Assembly (NCBI GenBank): GCA_014843695.1
Contig: CM026401.1
Location: forward strand, 24,198,597-24,262,596
Origin: Archivesica marissinica
Lineage: Eukaryota > Mollusca > Bivalvia > Venerida > Vesicomyidae
Direction of reading: 5' to 3'
DNA: 64,000 nucleotides
Shown here: positions 1 through 10,900 of the stretch, in pieces
Layout of the letters: the number at the start of each line of letters is the position of its first letter
Numbering within the stretch: the stretch's first letter is position 1
The notes under the pieces: generated by a model
Seen by the model: the letters and a program-made list of their open reading frames with translations, nothing else
Told to the model about the DNA's origin: nothing
Databases searched by the model: none
Translations under genes and position numbers: made by a program

Positions 1-3000
1 ATTGTTTTACATGCGATTGTTTTATGTGTGATTGTTTTACATGCGATTGTTTTATGTGTGATTGTTTTACATGCGATTGTTTTATGTGTGATTGTTTTAC
101 GTGTGATTGTTTTACATGTGATTGTTTTACGTGCGATTGTTTTATGTGTGATTGTTTTACGTGCGATTGTTTTATGTGTGATTGTTTTACATGTGATTGT
201 TTTACATGCGATTGTTTTATGTGTGATTGTTTTACATGCGATTGTTTTACATGCGATTGTTTTACATGTGATTGTTTTACATGCGATTGTTTTATGTGTG
301 ATTGTTTTACATGTGATTGTTTTACATGCGATTGTTTTATGTGTGATTGTTTTACATGTGATTGTTTTACGTGTGATTGTTTTATGTGTGATTGTTTTAC
401 ATGCGATTGTTTTACATGCGATTGTTTTATGTGTGATTGTTTTGTGTGATTGTTTTATGTGTGATTGTTTTATGTGTGATTGTTTTACATGCGATTGTTT
501 TATGTGTGATTGTTTTACATGCGATTGTTTTACATGTGATTGTTTTACATGTGATTGTTTTACATGCGATTGTTTTATGTGTGATTGTTTACATGCGATT
601 GTTTTATGTGCGATTGTTTTACGTGTGATTGTTTTACATGCGATTGTTTTATGTGTGATTGTTTTACGTGTGATTGTTTTACATGCGATTGTTTTATGTG
701 TGATTGTTTTACATGTGATTGTTTTACATGCGATTGTTTTATGTGTGATTGTTTTACATGTGATTGTTTTACATGCGATTGTTTTATGTGTGATTGTTTT
801 ACATGTGATTGTTTTACATGCGATTGTTTTATGTGTGATTGTTTTACATGCGATTGTTTTACATGTGATTGTTTTACATGCGATTGTTTTATGTGTGATT
901 GTTTTACATGTGATTGTTTTACATGCGATTGTTTTATGTGTGATTGTTTTACATGCGATTGTTTTATGTGTGATTGTTTTACATGCGATTGTTTTATGTG
1001 TGATTGTTTTTCATGCGATTGTTTTACATGCGATTGTTTTACATGTGATTGTTTTACATGTGATTGTTTTATGTGTGATTGTTTTACATGCGATTGTTTT
1101 ACATGCGATTGTTTTATGTGTGATTGTTTTACATGTGATTGTTTTACATGTGATTGTTTTACATGTGATTGTTTTACATGCGATTGTTTTATGTGTGATT
1201 GTTTTATGTGTGATTGTTTTACATGCGATTGTTTTATGTGTGATTGTTTTACGTGTGATTGTTTTACATGCGATTGTTTTACGTGTGATTGTTTTACATG
1301 CGATTGTTTTATGTGTGATTGTTTTACATGCGATTGTTTTACATGCGATTGTTTTATGTGTGATTGTTTTACATGCGATTGTTTTATGTGTGATTGTTTT
1401 ACATGCGATTGTTTTACATGCGATTGTTTTATGTGTGATTGTTTTATGTGTGATTGTTTTATGTGTGATTGTTTTACATGTGATTGTTTTATGTGTGATT
1501 GTTTTATGTGTGATTGTTTTACATGCGATTGTTTTATGTGTGATTGTTTTACATGCGATTGTTTTATGTGTGATTGTTTTACGTGTGATTGTTTTACGTG
1601 TGATTGTTTTACGTGCGATTGTTTTATGTGTGATTGTTTTACATGCGATTGTTTTATGTGTTGATTGTTTTACATGCGATTGTTTTACGTGTGATTGTTT
1701 TACATGCGATTGTTTTATGTGTGATTGTTTTACATGCGATTGTTTTATGTGTGATTGTTTTACATGCGATTGTTTTACATGCGATTGTTTTATGTGTGAT
1801 TGTTTTACATGCGATTGTTTTATGTGTGATTGTTTTACATGCGATTGTTTTATGTGTGATTGTTTTACGTGTGATTGTTTTACGTGTGATTGTTTTACGT
1901 GTGATTGTTTTACGTGCGATTGTTTTATGTGTGATTGTTTTATGTGCGATTGTTTTATGTGTGATTGTTTTATGTGTGATTGTTTTATGTGTGATTGTTT
2001 TATGTGTGATTGTTTTGCATGCGATTGTTTTATGTGTGATTGTTTTACGTGCGATTGTTTTACGTGTGATTGTTTTATGTGCGATTGTTTTATGTGCGAT
2101 TGTTTTATGTGCGATTGTTTTATGTGCGATTGTTTTATGTGTGATTGTTTTATGTGTGATTGTTTTATGTGTGATTGTTTTACATGCGATTGTTTTATGT
2201 GTGATTGTTTTATGTGTGATTGTTTTATGTGCGATTGTTTTATGTGCGATTGTTTTATGTGTGATTGTTTTATGTGTGATTGTTTTATGTGTGATTGTTT
2301 TATGTGTGATTGTTTTATGTGTGATTGTTTTATGTGTGATTGTTTTACATGCGATTGTTTTATGTGTGATTGTTTTACATGCGATTGTTTTACATGCGAT
2401 TGTTTTATGTGTGATTGTTTTACATGTGATTGTTTTACATGCAATTGTTTTATGTGTGATTGTTTTACATGTGATTGTTTTACATGCGATTGTTTTATGT
2501 GTGATTGTTTTACGTGTGATTGTTTTACATGCGATTGTTTTATGTGTGATTGTTTTACGTGTGATTGTGTTATGTGCGATTGTTTTATGTGTGATTGTTT
2601 TACATGTGATTGTTTTATGTGCGATTGTTTTACATGTGATTGTTTTACATGCGATTGTTTTATGTGTGATTGTTTTACGTGTGATTGTTTTACATGCGAT
2701 TGTTTTATGTGTGATTGTTTTACATGTGATTGTTTTATGTGCGATTGTTTTACGTGTGATTGTTTTACATGCGATTGTTTTATGTGTGATTGTTTTACAT
2801 GCGATTGTTTTATGTGTGATTGTTTTATGTGTGATTGTTTTACATGCGATTGTTTTATGTGTGATTGTTTTACATGCGATTGTTTTATGTGTGATTGTTT
2901 TACATGCGATTGTTTTACATGCGATTGTTTTATGTGTGATTGTTTTATGTGTGATTGTTTTACATGCGATTGTTTTACATGTGATTGTTTTACATGCGAT

Positions 3001-3456
3001 TGTTTTACATGCGATTGTTTTACATGCGATTGTTTTATGTGTGATTGTTTTATGTGTGATTGTTTTACATGTGATTGTTTTATGTGTGATTGTTTTACAT
3101 GCGATTGTTTTACATGTGATTGTTTTACATGCGATTGTTTTATGTGTGATTGTTTTACATGCGATTGTTTTATGTGTGATTGTTTTATGTGCGATTGTTT
3201 TATGTGTGATTGTTTTACGTGCGATTGTTTTATGTGTGATTGTTTTATGTGTGATTGTTTTACATGTGTTTGTTTTATGTGTGATTGTTTTACATGTGAT
3301 TGTTTTACATGTGATTGTTTTACATGCGATTGTTTTATGTGTGATTGTTTTACATGTGATTGTTTTACATGCGATTGTTTTATGTGTGATTGTTTTACAT
3401 GCGATTGTTTTATGTGTGATTGTTTTACATGCGATTGTTTTACATGTGATTGTTTT
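1..3456. repeat. 15-bp minisatellite, about 230 copies
   Basis: An uninterrupted tandem array with unit ATTGTTTTACGTGCG and its variants. Most units read ...ACATGCG, ...ATGTGTG, ...ACATGTG or ...ACGTGTG; the full two-CpG form is rare (for example at 121-135). Because 15 is a multiple of three and the unit has no stop codon, several frames stay open on both strands for over 1 kb, which is not evidence of coding. Rare indels change the phase near 437-450, 590 and 1661. The array begins before the window and ends 50 bp from the 3' end of XRN1 exon 6, so it lies inside the next XRN1 intron. Confidence 0.97.
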
Positions 3457-3505
3457 CCCCATTATACAAACCAGAATCTCCCACACCAAGTTCAAAAATA
3501 TTTAC

Positions 3506-3616
3506 CAAATCTGCATCCAAGCCGTACAGACAGTGTCTGGTGTTAGGATCATAGCGTGTATCAGCTCTCTCAGCTCGGATAAAATCCATGATCTTATGTT
3601 CCCCTTCACCTGGTGT
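3506..3616 (-). CDS. XRN1 exon 6 (5'-3' exoribonuclease 1), 37 codons, phase 0-0
   Basis: On the minus strand this 111-bp exon is bounded by an acceptor (TTTTATAG at the 3617 side) and a donor (GTAAAT beginning at 3505). It encodes [14 protein letters not shown] near its start and [11 protein letters not shown] at its end. These match animal XRN1, the cytoplasmic enzyme that degrades decapped 5'-monophosphate mRNA. The two glutamates of GEGEH and the two aspartates of LDADL belong to the metal-binding catalytic centre and are intact. CLYGLDADL favours XRN1 over the nuclear paralogue XRN2, which reads CLCGADADL there. The upstream exon ends in codon phase 0 with SGHE, giving the continuous SGHE-TPGEGEH junction expected for the family. 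The next exon (IMLGL...) is not in the window and must lie beyond the 15-bp array. Confidence 0.95.
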
Positions 3617-4145
3617 CTATAAAACATTTAAAGGCAAAATTTATTCATAACACTGAAATATACAGCAAGAGCTCAGTTAGCAGAAACATTAAACTGCCAC
3701 ACGTACGTCTCTAGGATGGGCATCTTTTGCGCATGCACACCAATATAGGATGCCCCACGTTCAGAAATGTAAATAATAGTTGAAGGTCATCAATTTTCGT
3801 ATTTATGAGGAGTTTTTGTTACCCAAGATACAAATGCAAGTCCAATATTCATGGAAAAAATAGCCTGTATTATTGGGTACACAAATAGGTGAAATATTTG
3901 CGAGAATGAAGCGGTTAAAGTAAATGAAACAAACAAAACATTAAATGCAACACTAAATCGGTGAAAAAAACGAAAATGTCTACAAAACTTAATTTCCTAT
4001 TATATTGCAGGTTTTCCACTGGATAATGCCACTTTTTATGCCACAAGTAGGCTGAAAATGTGATTCGTTCTTATTATTTCACACCATTACTACAATATGT
4101 ATCTACTCACAGATAATCCATATCATAATTGTCAAGTACTATAAG
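3617..4145. other. XRN1 intron sequence with no recognised feature
   Basis: AT-rich single-copy-looking DNA between exon 6 and element X copy 1. I see no gene, RNA gene or repeat in it. Its last bases (TACTATAAG) resemble the end of the 23-bp unit found on the other side of element X. Confidence 0.6.
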
Positions 4146-5678
4146 CAGGGCGTTCACTAGACTTTGAAAGTCAAGAGTCAATGACCCTTGAGGTCAAAAT
4201 CTCAAGTCAGGATTTTTCAAGAGTCAAATGGATTTTTTCAAGAGTCAAACTGGATTTTTCAAGAGTCAATATGCATGTTGGTACTTTCCGTACAGATAAC
4301 TTTTTCCCGACCATATAATAACCTCTGGACAAACGGTGTGTCTTGGGTGCAACCAGTAATTTTGTTATCATAATTAGAGAAAACATTGACTAGTTTGCTG
4401 AGCTTTGCATCTTGATTTAGAACGGTTCAACCTTACAAGTATTTAAGTTACTTTGTGGTACATATAGGATTTGGAATAGAACAGTCCGGGTTTGATACCT
4501 CACACAAAATCCTTAGTACTGGTTAACCGCTCAGGTTGACTAATTCTGCCCAGGAAAGCATTTCTAGGTCCCCGCAAGTGGTTTGACATAAATGTAGTCA
4601 TACATACAACTTGCATAGTTCTACATTGTATCCCAGTTGCAAAGATCACCAACTGATCAAGAGTAGTTGATTTCAACATGAGCCTTCTGAGGTCCTGCAT
4701 CCAGATTAGCCTTGACAAACCAATAGAAATGTTGATTATACAAAATACAATTTTTTAGCTGATCTACATTTAATTTTATTTTTCATGAAATTGGTACAAA
4801 ACGGATCGAGTACGAAACGGATCGAGTACGGTTTAAAACATGAATTTCTTATATAAAGGGGACATATTCATTTAAATATCTATGCATTTTTGAATTTTAG
4901 CACATTTTTATGCATATGTTATATGTATAATTATTATCATTTGCGAAATCAACTAAAATTCCGAGTTATTATGGCGAGTGAAAGAGATTTTTGATCAGCT
5001 GTTCCCAAACTGGGACGAATCTGAAAATGTTCATTCATAATGTAAAATAACGACATGAATACTCGGAATTACTATGAAAAGAAATGATTTTCATAAAATA
5101 TATTTAGTTACGAATTGCAATAAATCATAAAAACTCGTAAATTAAATTGTTTATTGGCTACAAAGAAGTTTTATCATTCACTGGCGTCGTATAATATGCG
5201 GCATCAGTATATTCAAAATGGACGCGCTTAGATTTACGGCTGGAGTCACCGATTTCAAAACAAAATGCGGGTAGCTTATAGTTTGTTCCAGAACATGATT
5301 TTGGTATCGACAATAAGATAAAAGCATTAATAAAATTCATTAAATCAGCAGAAATGTTGTATTGTCATGTAAATTTGGCTCCAATTTTACGAGAATATAT
5401 CTAGGCTTATGGTTGTTGGCAAATTTTACAGACATCTTCGTTCATTGGCCGAAGCCGGAGTTACGGCGTTTATTTTTAGACGGACTCCGCCCTCTCTGAT
5501 CGCATTTGACAGGCAGATTAGGATAATTACACTGTTGATAAAATGTTCGATGACGCTTGACCGCTCATCGCCCTGGGTCAAAGTTGACCCACTACGCATT
5601 TTCACCAAGAATCAAACAAGCGTCTTTACCTATTTTCATGCGTCAAAACCCGGGAGCTCAGGTCAAATGAACGCCCTG
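4146..5678. mobile_element. Element X copy 1: non-autonomous DNA transposon with CAGGGCGTTCA termini
   Basis: The left end starts CAGGGCGTTCACTAGAC and the right end finishes GGTCAAATGAACGCCCTG, so the terminal inverted repeat is CAGGGCGTTCA plus a short imperfect extension. A second copy at 27615-31330 matches over most of the length, which fixes both ends. The left subterminal region has internal copies of a GGATTTTTCAAGAGTCAA motif. No transposase is visible. I could not find a target-site duplication: the left flank is ...ACTATAAG and the right flank ATATATGT... The 5'-CAGGG start is seen in hAT and other superfamilies, so the class is open. It lies in XRN1 intron 5. Confidence 0.8.
4486..4640 (+). 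mobile_element. SINE-derived segment inside element X
   Basis: A tRNA-like box B (GGGTTTGATACCTC) is followed by AGTACTGGTTAACCGCT and, about 20 bases on, GCCCAGGAAAGCATTTCTAG. The same ordered core occurs in minus-strand sequence at 36446-36560 and 34150-34260, and in part within the SINEs at 21289-21556 and 36640-36810. In element X copy 2 (27940-28030) it is shortened by a deletion bounded by CATT microhomology. It probably entered element X before the copies split. Confidence 0.55.
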
Positions 5679-6688
5679 ATATATGTCTTGTTATGACAAG
5701 ATATATGTCTGTGTTACTACAAGATATATGTCTGTGTTACTACAAGATATATGTCTGTGTTACTACAAGATATATGTCTGTATTACTACAAGATATATGT
5801 CTGTGTTACTACAAGATATATGTCTGTATTACTACAAGATATATGTCTGTGTTACTACAAGATATATGTCTGTATTACTACAAGATATATGTCTGTGTTA
5901 CTACAAGATATATGTCTGTGTTACTACACGATATATGTCTGTGTTACTACAAGATATATGTCTGTGTGTTTACAAGATATATGTCTGTGTTACTACAAGA
6001 TATATGTCTGTGTTATGACAAGATATATGTCTGTGTTACTACAAGATATATGTCTGTGTTACTACAAGATATATGTCTGTATTACTACAAGATATATGTC
6101 TGTATTACTACAAGATATATGTATGTGTTACTACAAGATATATGTCTGTGTTACTACAAGATATATGTCTGTATTACTACAAGATATATGTCTGTGTTAC
6201 TACAAGATATATGTCTGTGTTACTACAAGATATATGTCTGTGTTACTACAAGATATATGTCTGTATTACTACAAGATATATGTCTGTATTACTACAAGAT
6301 ATATGTCTGTATTACTACAAGATATATGTCTGTATTACTACAAGATATATGTATGTGTTACTACAAGATATATGTATGTGTTACTACAAGATATATGTCT
6401 GTATTACTACAAGATATATGTCTGTATTACTACAAGATATATGTCTGTATTACTACAAGATATATGTCTGTATTACTACAAGATATATGTATGTGTTACT
6501 ACAAGATATATGTATGTGTTACTACAAGATATATGTCTGTATTACTACAAGATATATGTCTGTATTACTACAAGATATATGTCTGTATTACTACAAGATA
6601 TATGTCTGTATTACTACAAGATATATGTATGTGTTACTACAAGATATATGTATGTGTTACTACAAGATATATGTCTGTATTACTACAA
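5679..6688. repeat. 23-bp minisatellite (array A), about 44 copies
   Basis: Tandem units made of ATATATGTCTGTG and a TTACTACAAG tail. The main variants are GTCTGTGT, GTCTGTAT and GTATGTGT. The array starts at the very base where element X ends and stops about 110 bp from the exon 5 copy. The 23-bp period has no stop in any plus-strand frame, so overlapping open frames of up to 337 codons arise and are not genes. Between 6290 and 6660 variants recur as a block of about 8 units, a higher-order repeat. Confidence 0.96.
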
Positions 6689-6800
6689 AATTCCTTTGGC
6701 CTATGAGACATAAAATCTTGTCAACGAGGGACTTATTTTCCTGCTGAAGGGTTTTTACTGTAGACATTGTTTTTGCTTTGTGATAAAGATAAATTAGTAC

Positions 6801-6909
6801 CTCATGTCCAGAACAGGTACACTCGCACCCCTGCCACAGGGGATCTTTGCTCGCTTTCTTTACCACAAAGTATTTCAACTGCTCCTGCAGACGTACCATA
6901 AAGGTGTTC
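6801..6909 (-). pseudogene. Damaged second copy of XRN1 exon 5
   Basis: This nearly repeats the exon at 10695-10804 but is 109 rather than 110 bp. Compared with that copy it lacks one C in an early CCC run (near 6903), lacks one C near 6830, gains one T near 6812, and has one base change that turns Thr into Lys. The frame is therefore broken: GVRVYLSGHE becomes GCECTCSGHE and the first codons shift. Both splice dinucleotides survive. The flanking 300 bp differ from the intact copy mostly by single-base homopolymer indels. I read this as a false duplication or poorly polished allele at a contig end rather than a true second exon. Confidence 0.85.
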
Positions 6910-7002
6910 CTAGAAACATATTCCAACAGAAATATACTTAAATGCAATAGAACGTAACCATATACAATTTCATTAAGCCAGTCTTAGCAAGAGACCATCA
7001 TA

Positions 7003-9451
7003 GGTACTTATTGTGAATGTGTGGTACTTTATGTGAATGTGTGGTTTTTTATTGTGAATGTGTGGTATTTATTGTGAATGTGTGGTATTTATTGTGAATG
7101 TGTGGTATTTATTGTGAATGTGTGGTATTTATTGTGAATGTGTGGTACTTATTGTGAATGTGTGGTATTTATTGTGAATGTGTGGTATTTATTGTGAATG
7201 TGTGGTATTTATTGTGAATGTGTGGTATTTATTGTGAATGTGTGGTATTTATTGTTAATGTGTGGTATTTATTGTGAATGTGTGGTATTTATTGTGAATG
7301 TGTGGTATTTATTGTGAATGTGTGGTATTTATTGTGAATGTGTGGTATTTATTGTGAATGTGTGGTATTTATTGTGAATGTGTGGTACTTATTGTGAATG
7401 TGTGGTATTTATTGTGAATGTGTGGTATTTATTGTGAATGTGTGGTATTTATTGTGAATGTGTGGTATTTATTGTGAATGTGTGGTATTTATTGTGAATG
7501 TGTGGTACTTATTGTGAATGTGTGGTATTTATTGTGAATGTGTGGTATTTATTGTGAATGTGTGGTATTTATTGTGAATGTGTGGTATTTATTGTGAATG
7601 TGTGGTATTTATTGTGAATGTGTGGTACTTATTGTGAATGTGTGGTACTTATTGTGAATGTGTGGTATTTATTGTATTTATTGTGAATGTGTGGTACTTA
7701 TTATGAAAGTGTGGTACTTATTGTGAATGTGTGGTATTTATTGTGAATGTGTTGTATTTATTGTTAATGTGTGGTATTTATTGTGAATGTGTGGTATTTA
7801 TTGTGAATGTGTGGTATTTATTGTGAATGTGTTGTATTTATTGTTAATGTGTGGTATTTATTGTCAATGTGTGGTATTTATTGTGAATGTGTGGTTTTTA
7901 TTGTCAATGTGTGGTATTTATTGTGAATGTGTTGTATTTATTGTGAATGTGTGGTATTTATTGTGAATGTGTGGTATTTATTGTGAATGTGTGGTATTTA
8001 TTGTGAATGTGTGGTATTTATTGTGAATGTGTGGTATTTATTGTGAATGTTTGGTTTTATTGTGAATGTGTGGTATTTATTGTGAATGTGTGGTATTTAT
8101 TGTTGATTTGAATGTGTGGTATTTATTGTGAATGTGTGGTATTTATTGTTTTTTGTGAATGTGTGGTATTTATTGTGAATGTGTGGTATTTATTGTGAAT
8201 GTGTGGTATTTATTGTTAGTGTGTTGTATTTATTGTGAATGTGTGGTATTTATTGTGAATGTGTGGTATTTATTGTGAATGTGTGGTATTTATTGTGATG
8301 GTGTTTTATTGTGAATGTGTGGTATTTATTATGAATGTGTGGTATTTATTGTGAATGTGTGGTATTTATTGTGAATGTGTGGTATTTATTGTGAATGTGT
8401 GGTATTTATTGTGAATGGTGGTATTTATTGTATTTATTGTGAATGTGTGGTATTTATTGTATGTATTATGAATGTGTGGTATTTATTATGAATGTGTGGT
8501 ATTTTGTGAATGTGTCGTTATTTATTGTGAAGTGTGTGGTATTTTTTTAAGTGTGTGGTCATTTATTGTGATGTGTGTATGTTTGGATTTATTGTAATGT
8601 GTGGTATTTATTGTATTATTTTAATGTGGGGTATTTATTATGAAGTGTATGGTATTTTATTGTGAATGTGGTGGTATTTTATTGTGAATGTGTTGTATTT
8701 TATTGTGATGTCGGTATTTATTGTGAATGTGCTGCACTTATAGTGTGATGTTGTATTTATTGTGAATGTGTGGTTTTTACTTGTGAATGCGTGTATTTTA
8801 TTGTGAATATTGGTATTTATTGTAATTTACTTGTGAATGTGTGTACTATTGTGACTGTGTGGTATTTATTGTGAATGTGTGGTATTTATTGTGAATGTGT
8901 GGTTTTTATTGTGAATGTGTGGTATTTATTGTGAATGTGTGGTATTTATTGTGAATGTGTGGTATTTATTGTGAATGTGTGGTACTTATTGTGAATGTGT
9001 GGTATTTATTCTGAATGTGTGGTATTTATTGTGAATGTGTGGTATTTATTGTGAATGTGTGGTATTTATTGTGAATGTGTGGTATTTATTGTGAATGTGT
9101 GGTACTTATTGTGAATGTGTGGTACTTATTGTGAATGTGTGGTATTTATTGTATTTATTGTGAATGTGTGGTACTTATTATGAAAGTGTGGTACTTATTG
9201 TGAATGTGTGGTACTTATTGTGAATGTGTGGTATTTATTGTGAATGTGTTGTATTTATTGTTAATGTGTGGTATTTATTGTGAATGTGTGGTATTTATTG
9301 TGAATGTGTGGTATTTATTGTGAATGTGTTGTATTTATTGTTAATGTGTGGTATTTATTGTCAATGTGTGGTATTTATTGTGAATGTGTGGTTTTTATTG
9401 TCAATGTGTGGTATTTATTGTGAATGTGTTGTATTTATTGTGAATGTGTGG
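7003..9451. repeat. 20-bp G/T-rich minisatellite (array B), left part, about 120 copies
   Basis: Unit TGTGGTATTTATTGTGAATG, with variants ACTTATT, TTAATG, TCAATG, GTTGTA and a 29-bp form in which ATTTATTGT is doubled. The plus strand has almost no C. The stretch 8490-8870 is full of irregular indels unlike the rest. The array runs into the first N gap. It lies in XRN1 intron 4 if the exon 5 copy on its left is genuine, or is a redundant copy of the array at 10901-19373. Confidence 0.96.
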
Positions 9452-10451
9452 NNNNNNNNNNNNNNNNNNNNNNNNNNNNNNNNNNNNNNNNNNNNNNNNN
9501 NNNNNNNNNNNNNNNNNNNNNNNNNNNNNNNNNNNNNNNNNNNNNNNNNNNNNNNNNNNNNNNNNNNNNNNNNNNNNNNNNNNNNNNNNNNNNNNNNNNN
9601 NNNNNNNNNNNNNNNNNNNNNNNNNNNNNNNNNNNNNNNNNNNNNNNNNNNNNNNNNNNNNNNNNNNNNNNNNNNNNNNNNNNNNNNNNNNNNNNNNNNN
9701 NNNNNNNNNNNNNNNNNNNNNNNNNNNNNNNNNNNNNNNNNNNNNNNNNNNNNNNNNNNNNNNNNNNNNNNNNNNNNNNNNNNNNNNNNNNNNNNNNNNN
9801 NNNNNNNNNNNNNNNNNNNNNNNNNNNNNNNNNNNNNNNNNNNNNNNNNNNNNNNNNNNNNNNNNNNNNNNNNNNNNNNNNNNNNNNNNNNNNNNNNNNN
9901 NNNNNNNNNNNNNNNNNNNNNNNNNNNNNNNNNNNNNNNNNNNNNNNNNNNNNNNNNNNNNNNNNNNNNNNNNNNNNNNNNNNNNNNNNNNNNNNNNNNN
10001 NNNNNNNNNNNNNNNNNNNNNNNNNNNNNNNNNNNNNNNNNNNNNNNNNNNNNNNNNNNNNNNNNNNNNNNNNNNNNNNNNNNNNNNNNNNNNNNNNNNN
10101 NNNNNNNNNNNNNNNNNNNNNNNNNNNNNNNNNNNNNNNNNNNNNNNNNNNNNNNNNNNNNNNNNNNNNNNNNNNNNNNNNNNNNNNNNNNNNNNNNNNN
10201 NNNNNNNNNNNNNNNNNNNNNNNNNNNNNNNNNNNNNNNNNNNNNNNNNNNNNNNNNNNNNNNNNNNNNNNNNNNNNNNNNNNNNNNNNNNNNNNNNNNN
10301 NNNNNNNNNNNNNNNNNNNNNNNNNNNNNNNNNNNNNNNNNNNNNNNNNNNNNNNNNNNNNNNNNNNNNNNNNNNNNNNNNNNNNNNNNNNNNNNNNNNN
10401 NNNNNNNNNNNNNNNNNNNNNNNNNNNNNNNNNNNNNNNNNNNNNNNNNNN
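9452..10451. other. Assembly gap, exactly 1000 N
   Basis: A run of 1000 N, the same length as the gap at 62816-63815, so it is a placeholder of unknown true size. Array B is on its left and array A on its right, which reverses the order seen before the gap and shows that the two contig ends overlap or repeat. Confidence 0.99.
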
Positions 10452-10583
10452 TGTATGTGTTACTACAAGATATATGTCTGTGTTACTACAAGATATATGT
10501 CTGTGTTACTACAAGATATATGTCTGTGTTACTACAAGATATATGTCTGTGTTACTACAAGATATATGTATGTGTTACTACAA
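10452..10583. repeat. 23-bp minisatellite (array A), right-contig part, about 6 copies
   Basis: The same 23-bp unit as at 5679-6688, cut on its left by the N gap and ending at the same point relative to the exon (TACTACAAAATTC, then shared unique sequence). The rest of the array is presumably lost in the gap. Confidence 0.95.
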
Positions 10584-10694
10584 AATTCATTTGGCCTATG
10601 AGACATAAAATCTTGTCAACGAGGGACTATTTCCTGCTGAAGGGTTTTTACTGTAGACATTGTTTTTGCTTTGTGATAAAGATAAATTAGTAAC

Positions 10695-10804
10695 CTCATG
10701 TCCAGACAGGTACACTCGCACGCCCTGCCACAGGGGATCTGTGCTCGCTTTCTTTACCACAAAGTATTTCAACTGCTCCTGCAGACGTACCATAAAGGGT
10801 GTTC
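10695..10804 (-). CDS. XRN1 exon 5, intact copy, 110 bp
   Basis: The minus-strand acceptor is TTTCTAG and the donor is GTTACT starting at 10694. The first two bases complete a Gly codon begun by exon 4, giving ITPGTPFMVRL across the junction, and the exon ends in phase 0 with SGHE, which joins TPGEGEH of exon 6. Inner motifs FMVRLQEQLKYF and DPLWQGVRVYLSGHE match the XRN1 stretch between the phosphate pocket and the second acidic cluster (human FMARLHEHLKYF and SWQGVTIYFSGHE). About 100 bp upstream of the acceptor lies array B, and about 110 bp downstream of the donor lies array A. Phase agreement with both neighbours and the absence of frameshifts mark this as the functional copy. Confidence 0.95.
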
Positions 10805-10900
10805 CTAGAAACATATTACAACAAGAAATATACTTAAATGCAATAGAAACGTAACCATATACAATTTCATTAAGCCAGTCTTTGCAAGAGACAATCAATA

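Noticed and set aside
28..3546. Open frame of 1172 codons in the 15-bp array, and long frames on the opposite strand
   Set aside because: It is simple repetition of a five-residue peptide caused by a stop-free 15-bp unit. Several frames on both strands are equally open, and codon positions show no constraint.
5683..6747. Overlapping frames of 111-337 codons in the 23-bp array
   Set aside because: These are repeat translations in three frames with a 23-residue period, and there is no conserved domain.
9284..10690. Frame of 468 codons across the first gap
   Set aside because: Most of its residues are unknown because of N bases, and the remainder is repeat.
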